From JBFFMO01 sp037968515 (lineage in GTDB: Bacteria > Myxococcota_A > Bradymonadia > Bradymonadales > Bradymonadaceae), in assembly GCA_037968515.1 (NCBI GenBank), contig JBBKVQ010000095.1, positions 1 to 15,538 on the forward strand: a stretch of DNA of 15,538 nt, read 5' to 3'. Both the position numbers and the translations under genes were made by a program. The notes under the pieces were generated by a model. It searched no databases. It worked only from the letters and a program-made list of their open reading frames with translations, and was not told the DNA's origin. Positions 13,732 through 15,538 of the stretch are shown one piece after another. Each line of letters opens with the position of its first letter. The first letter of the stretch is position 1.

Positions 13732-15473
13732 CAGTTCTTCGTGCGTAAGAGTAGAGCCGGCGACCGACGAGCTGCGCTCGCGAGAACCTCCATCAATTTC
13801 TTCGTTTGGTCTGCCGTAAGATTTTGAGCCGGATCGGGCACGATCATCGCTTCAAAAACCCCGCGGGTTGACCGTTCGTGAGCATTCACCTGCAGTGCGA
13901 GGGCCAACGAGAGCCACACAACGTGCTGCTCCGATGGCCGGGTGCGGGCCCACATCTCAACTTGATCGGGGCCAAGCGATGAGATCACGAGTTTGCCCGC
14001 AGGGTCCAAGTCGACGTCTTTGAAGCGATCTCCCAAAACATGCCCCGAGATTTTTCCCCACATCTTACGTGTTTTATCGAAGAGTTGGTCCGCTTCCCAT
14101 TGTTGGGTGTTGCGAGCAGTGTCCCATAGCCGTGTGAGCGGATCGGTCTCTTCATCAGGATGGGCTGGTTCCTCGGAAAGCATTTTGACGTCGATACCAA
14201 GGGATTCCAAGTCGGATTCCAGCTGATACGCAGACATCACCTCTGCCGAGCCATCCGCGCTTGGTCGTCGTCCTTGTGTGAGCTTTTCTTCTAAGGTGTC
14301 GAGTTCTTCTCTCGCCCGCTGATAGGCAGGATCACGGCGGAGTTCGTTGACATGATCCTCCATCTTTTCGATCGCCAGTTTCAGCTTTTCAGCTTTCACT
14401 ACCCGCTCATCAAGATCGGTCGCGTCGTCGACCCGCGCATGAATCAGCACGTGATTCAAACGACCTTGAAGCGAGACTTGCTCTTCGCGGACCTGGTTCA
14501 GGCGACGTTTGATGGACTCGTGCCGCACCTGGTGAACGCTTGCCCGCTCCATGCCCGCAAAGTACTGAATTAAGATCCAAACGCTGGCGCCAAATCCAAA
14601 AAGGTCCAGCAGAGCCAGCGCACGCCAGGGCGTGTCTTGCATCGCAACACCTGCACCCAAACCGAGAAGTCCAACAGCCAAGCCGGCGAGAAAGATCGGA
14701 GATTTGAAGGGCCGTTGTGGAAGGGTGTCCGAAATGTGGTTGCGTTCGGCCTCTTCTTCGCCGGTGAGCCGATCAAGTTGATCTCGAAAGTCACCGAGCA
14801 GTTGGTCTTTGCGTTTGAGCAGTTCGAGATCGTCGCGAGAAAGCTCAGCCACATCGATTTCTTTGAGAAGCTCTTTGCCCTTAACCAGTTTGTCCTCAAG
14901 GGCGAAACCCTGGCCCAACTCTCGACGAAGTTCGGCGATCCGAGACTCCATGGATTTCACTTCATCTTCAGCGCGCTCGGCCTCGCGGGCATGTCGGTAG
15001 CGAAGGATCAGGTCCTTTGTGCGAGCGTCCACCGAATCGATATCAAAGGCCGCCACGGCGCCTGCCGACGCCTCGTAACGCCATAGATTCAAAATCCAGA
15101 ACGTTTCGAAATCCGGCAGGGCCATGTTTTGTCGCATAAACGGCTCAACACGTGGTCCGGCCGCAAGTTCTTTCCAACCGCCCTGCTCTTCCATCTGCAG
15201 ACGCAAAGAATCCGCCGCCGCTCTTCGAACGATGCGGTGCTTCTTTCCTCGGAACTCCATCACCAAGGCGACTTTGGGGTCGCCTTTGGCGTAAGCCATC
15301 CGGAGTGAGTGGGGAGTTTTTTCGTTGTAGAACAACGAAATCAGCAGGTCTTGAACGTTTCCAGCGGAGACTCCGGGTGGGAGTTCTTCGGAGGATACGT
15401 CTCCTGTGAGTTGTAAACGCACAGGAGAGACGCAGCCAAACAAGTCTTGAAAGATGATCTCAACAATTCGCAT
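13731..15473 (-). CDS. SMC/YhaN-like membrane-anchored protein with degenerate ATPase motifs (580 aa)
   Basis: The layout is that of an SMC, RecF or YhaN-type protein: an N-terminal half head (1-130, starting MRIVEIIFQDLFG), coiled coil (about 160-250), two membrane segments (257-278 and 284-306) at the hinge, returning coiled coil (309-400), and a C-terminal half head (about 490-580). The key ATPase residues are missing. Where a Walker A loop should be, residues 33-41 read PGVSAGNVQ, without the Lys and Ser/Thr. The Walker B region reads AMIVPDPAQ (542-550), with the first acid replaced by Pro. The signature region near 511-528 is also degenerate. It is therefore probably a pseudo-ATPase scaffold; YhaN is known to me as an SMC-like protein with membrane segments. 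The frame is closed upstream by a TAG, so the ATG at 15473 is firm, though its ribosome binding site is weak. Confidence 0.85.
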   Translation of the reverse strand: MRIVEIIFQDLFGCVSPVRLQLTGDVSSEELPPGVSAGNVQDLLISLFYNEKTPHSLRMAYAKGDPKVALVMEFRGKKHRIVRRAAADSLRLQMEEQGGWKELAAGPRVEPFMRQNMALPDFETFWILNLWRYEASAGAVAAFDIDSVDARTKDLILRYRHAREAERAEDEVKSMESRIAELRRELGQGFALEDKLVKGKELLKEIDVAELSRDDLELLKRKDQLLGDFRDQLDRLTGEEEAERNHISDTLPQRPFKSPIFLAGLAVGLLGLGAGVAMQDTPWRALALLDLFGFGASVWILIQYFAGMERASVHQVRHESIKRRLNQVREEQVSLQGRLNHVLIHARVDDATDLDERVVKAEKLKLAIEKMEDHVNELRRDPAYQRAREELDTLEEKLTQGRRPSADGSAEVMSAYQLESDLESLGIDVKMLSEEPAHPDEETDPLTRLWDTARNTQQWEADQLFDKTRKMWGKISGHVLGDRFKDVDLDPAGKLVISSLGPDQVEMWARTRPSEQHVVWLSLALALQVNAHERSTRGVFEAMIVPDPAQNLTADQTKKLMEVLASAARRSPALLLRTKN

Positions 15474-15538
15474 GCGCTGATACTAGGCTGCAAATCGAAG
15501 ATCTGTAAATGGGATTAGGTCCCCTTGCGCTCGCGCTT
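15474..15538 (-). other. window edge, possible 3' end of an upstream gene
   Basis: On the minus strand one frame reads KRERKGT then a stop at 15517-15515, and another reads through to a stop at 15485-15483, 9 nt before the ATG of the SMC-like gene. Either could be the tail of an upstream co-transcribed gene. The window is too short to decide. Confidence 0.25.

Overview
The window looks like chromosomal DNA of a predatory or social delta-type bacterium (Myxococcota or Bradymonadales-like). This is inferred from three things: a run of TPR scaffold proteins beside an FHA plus AgmX/PglI-type C-terminal-domain protein, a Cys-rich lipoprotein of the kind common in that group, and roughly balanced base composition. 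No tRNA, rRNA, CRISPR array, insertion sequence or phage gene is visible. Nearly all coding is on the minus strand; one gene is on the plus strand.

Region 1 (about 1150-10017, minus strand, transcribed right to left) is the centrepiece. Five consecutive genes encode a periplasmic TPR protein (GltC/NfsC-like), a very large periplasmic TPR protein (GltD/AgmU-like), a TPR lipoprotein (GltE/AglT-like), a small secreted protein (GltF-position) and an inner-membrane FHA/TonB-like protein (GltG/PglI-like). The order C-D-E-F-G matches the core of the Myxococcus xanthus Glt gliding and Nfs spore-coat trans-envelope machines. Gene gaps are short (26, 11, 115 and 72 nt), and the block ends in a strong factor-independent terminator just after the FHA gene. 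No motor genes (AglRQS type) and no outer-membrane barrel genes are in the window.

Region 2 (106-1145) holds a separate TPR lipoprotein gene. It lies immediately behind that terminator and has its own candidate promoter and leader hairpin.

Region 3 (10204-10965) holds two short minus-strand lipoprotein genes: an Ala/Pro/Glu-rich 61-residue protein and a Cys-rich 118-residue protein. Each has its own good ribosome binding site and its own terminator.

Region 4 (10927-12619) has a divergent intergenic region and then a plus-strand secreted zinc-metallopeptidase-like gene with an HELFH motif.

Region 5 (12612-15473, minus strand) is a tightly packed genome-maintenance operon: a 580-residue SMC/YhaN-like protein with degenerate ATPase motifs and two membrane segments in its coiled coil, then rnhB (RNase HII, 1-nt overlap), then yraN (UPF0102 nuclease-fold protein). 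The ribosome binding site of yraN can be locked in a 7-bp hairpin. yraN and the metallopeptidase gene overlap tail to tail by 8 nt.

The most interesting items are the compact Glt/Nfs-like core block, with its aromatic repeat array in the FHA protein, and the pseudo-ATPase SMC-like membrane protein upstream of rnhB.
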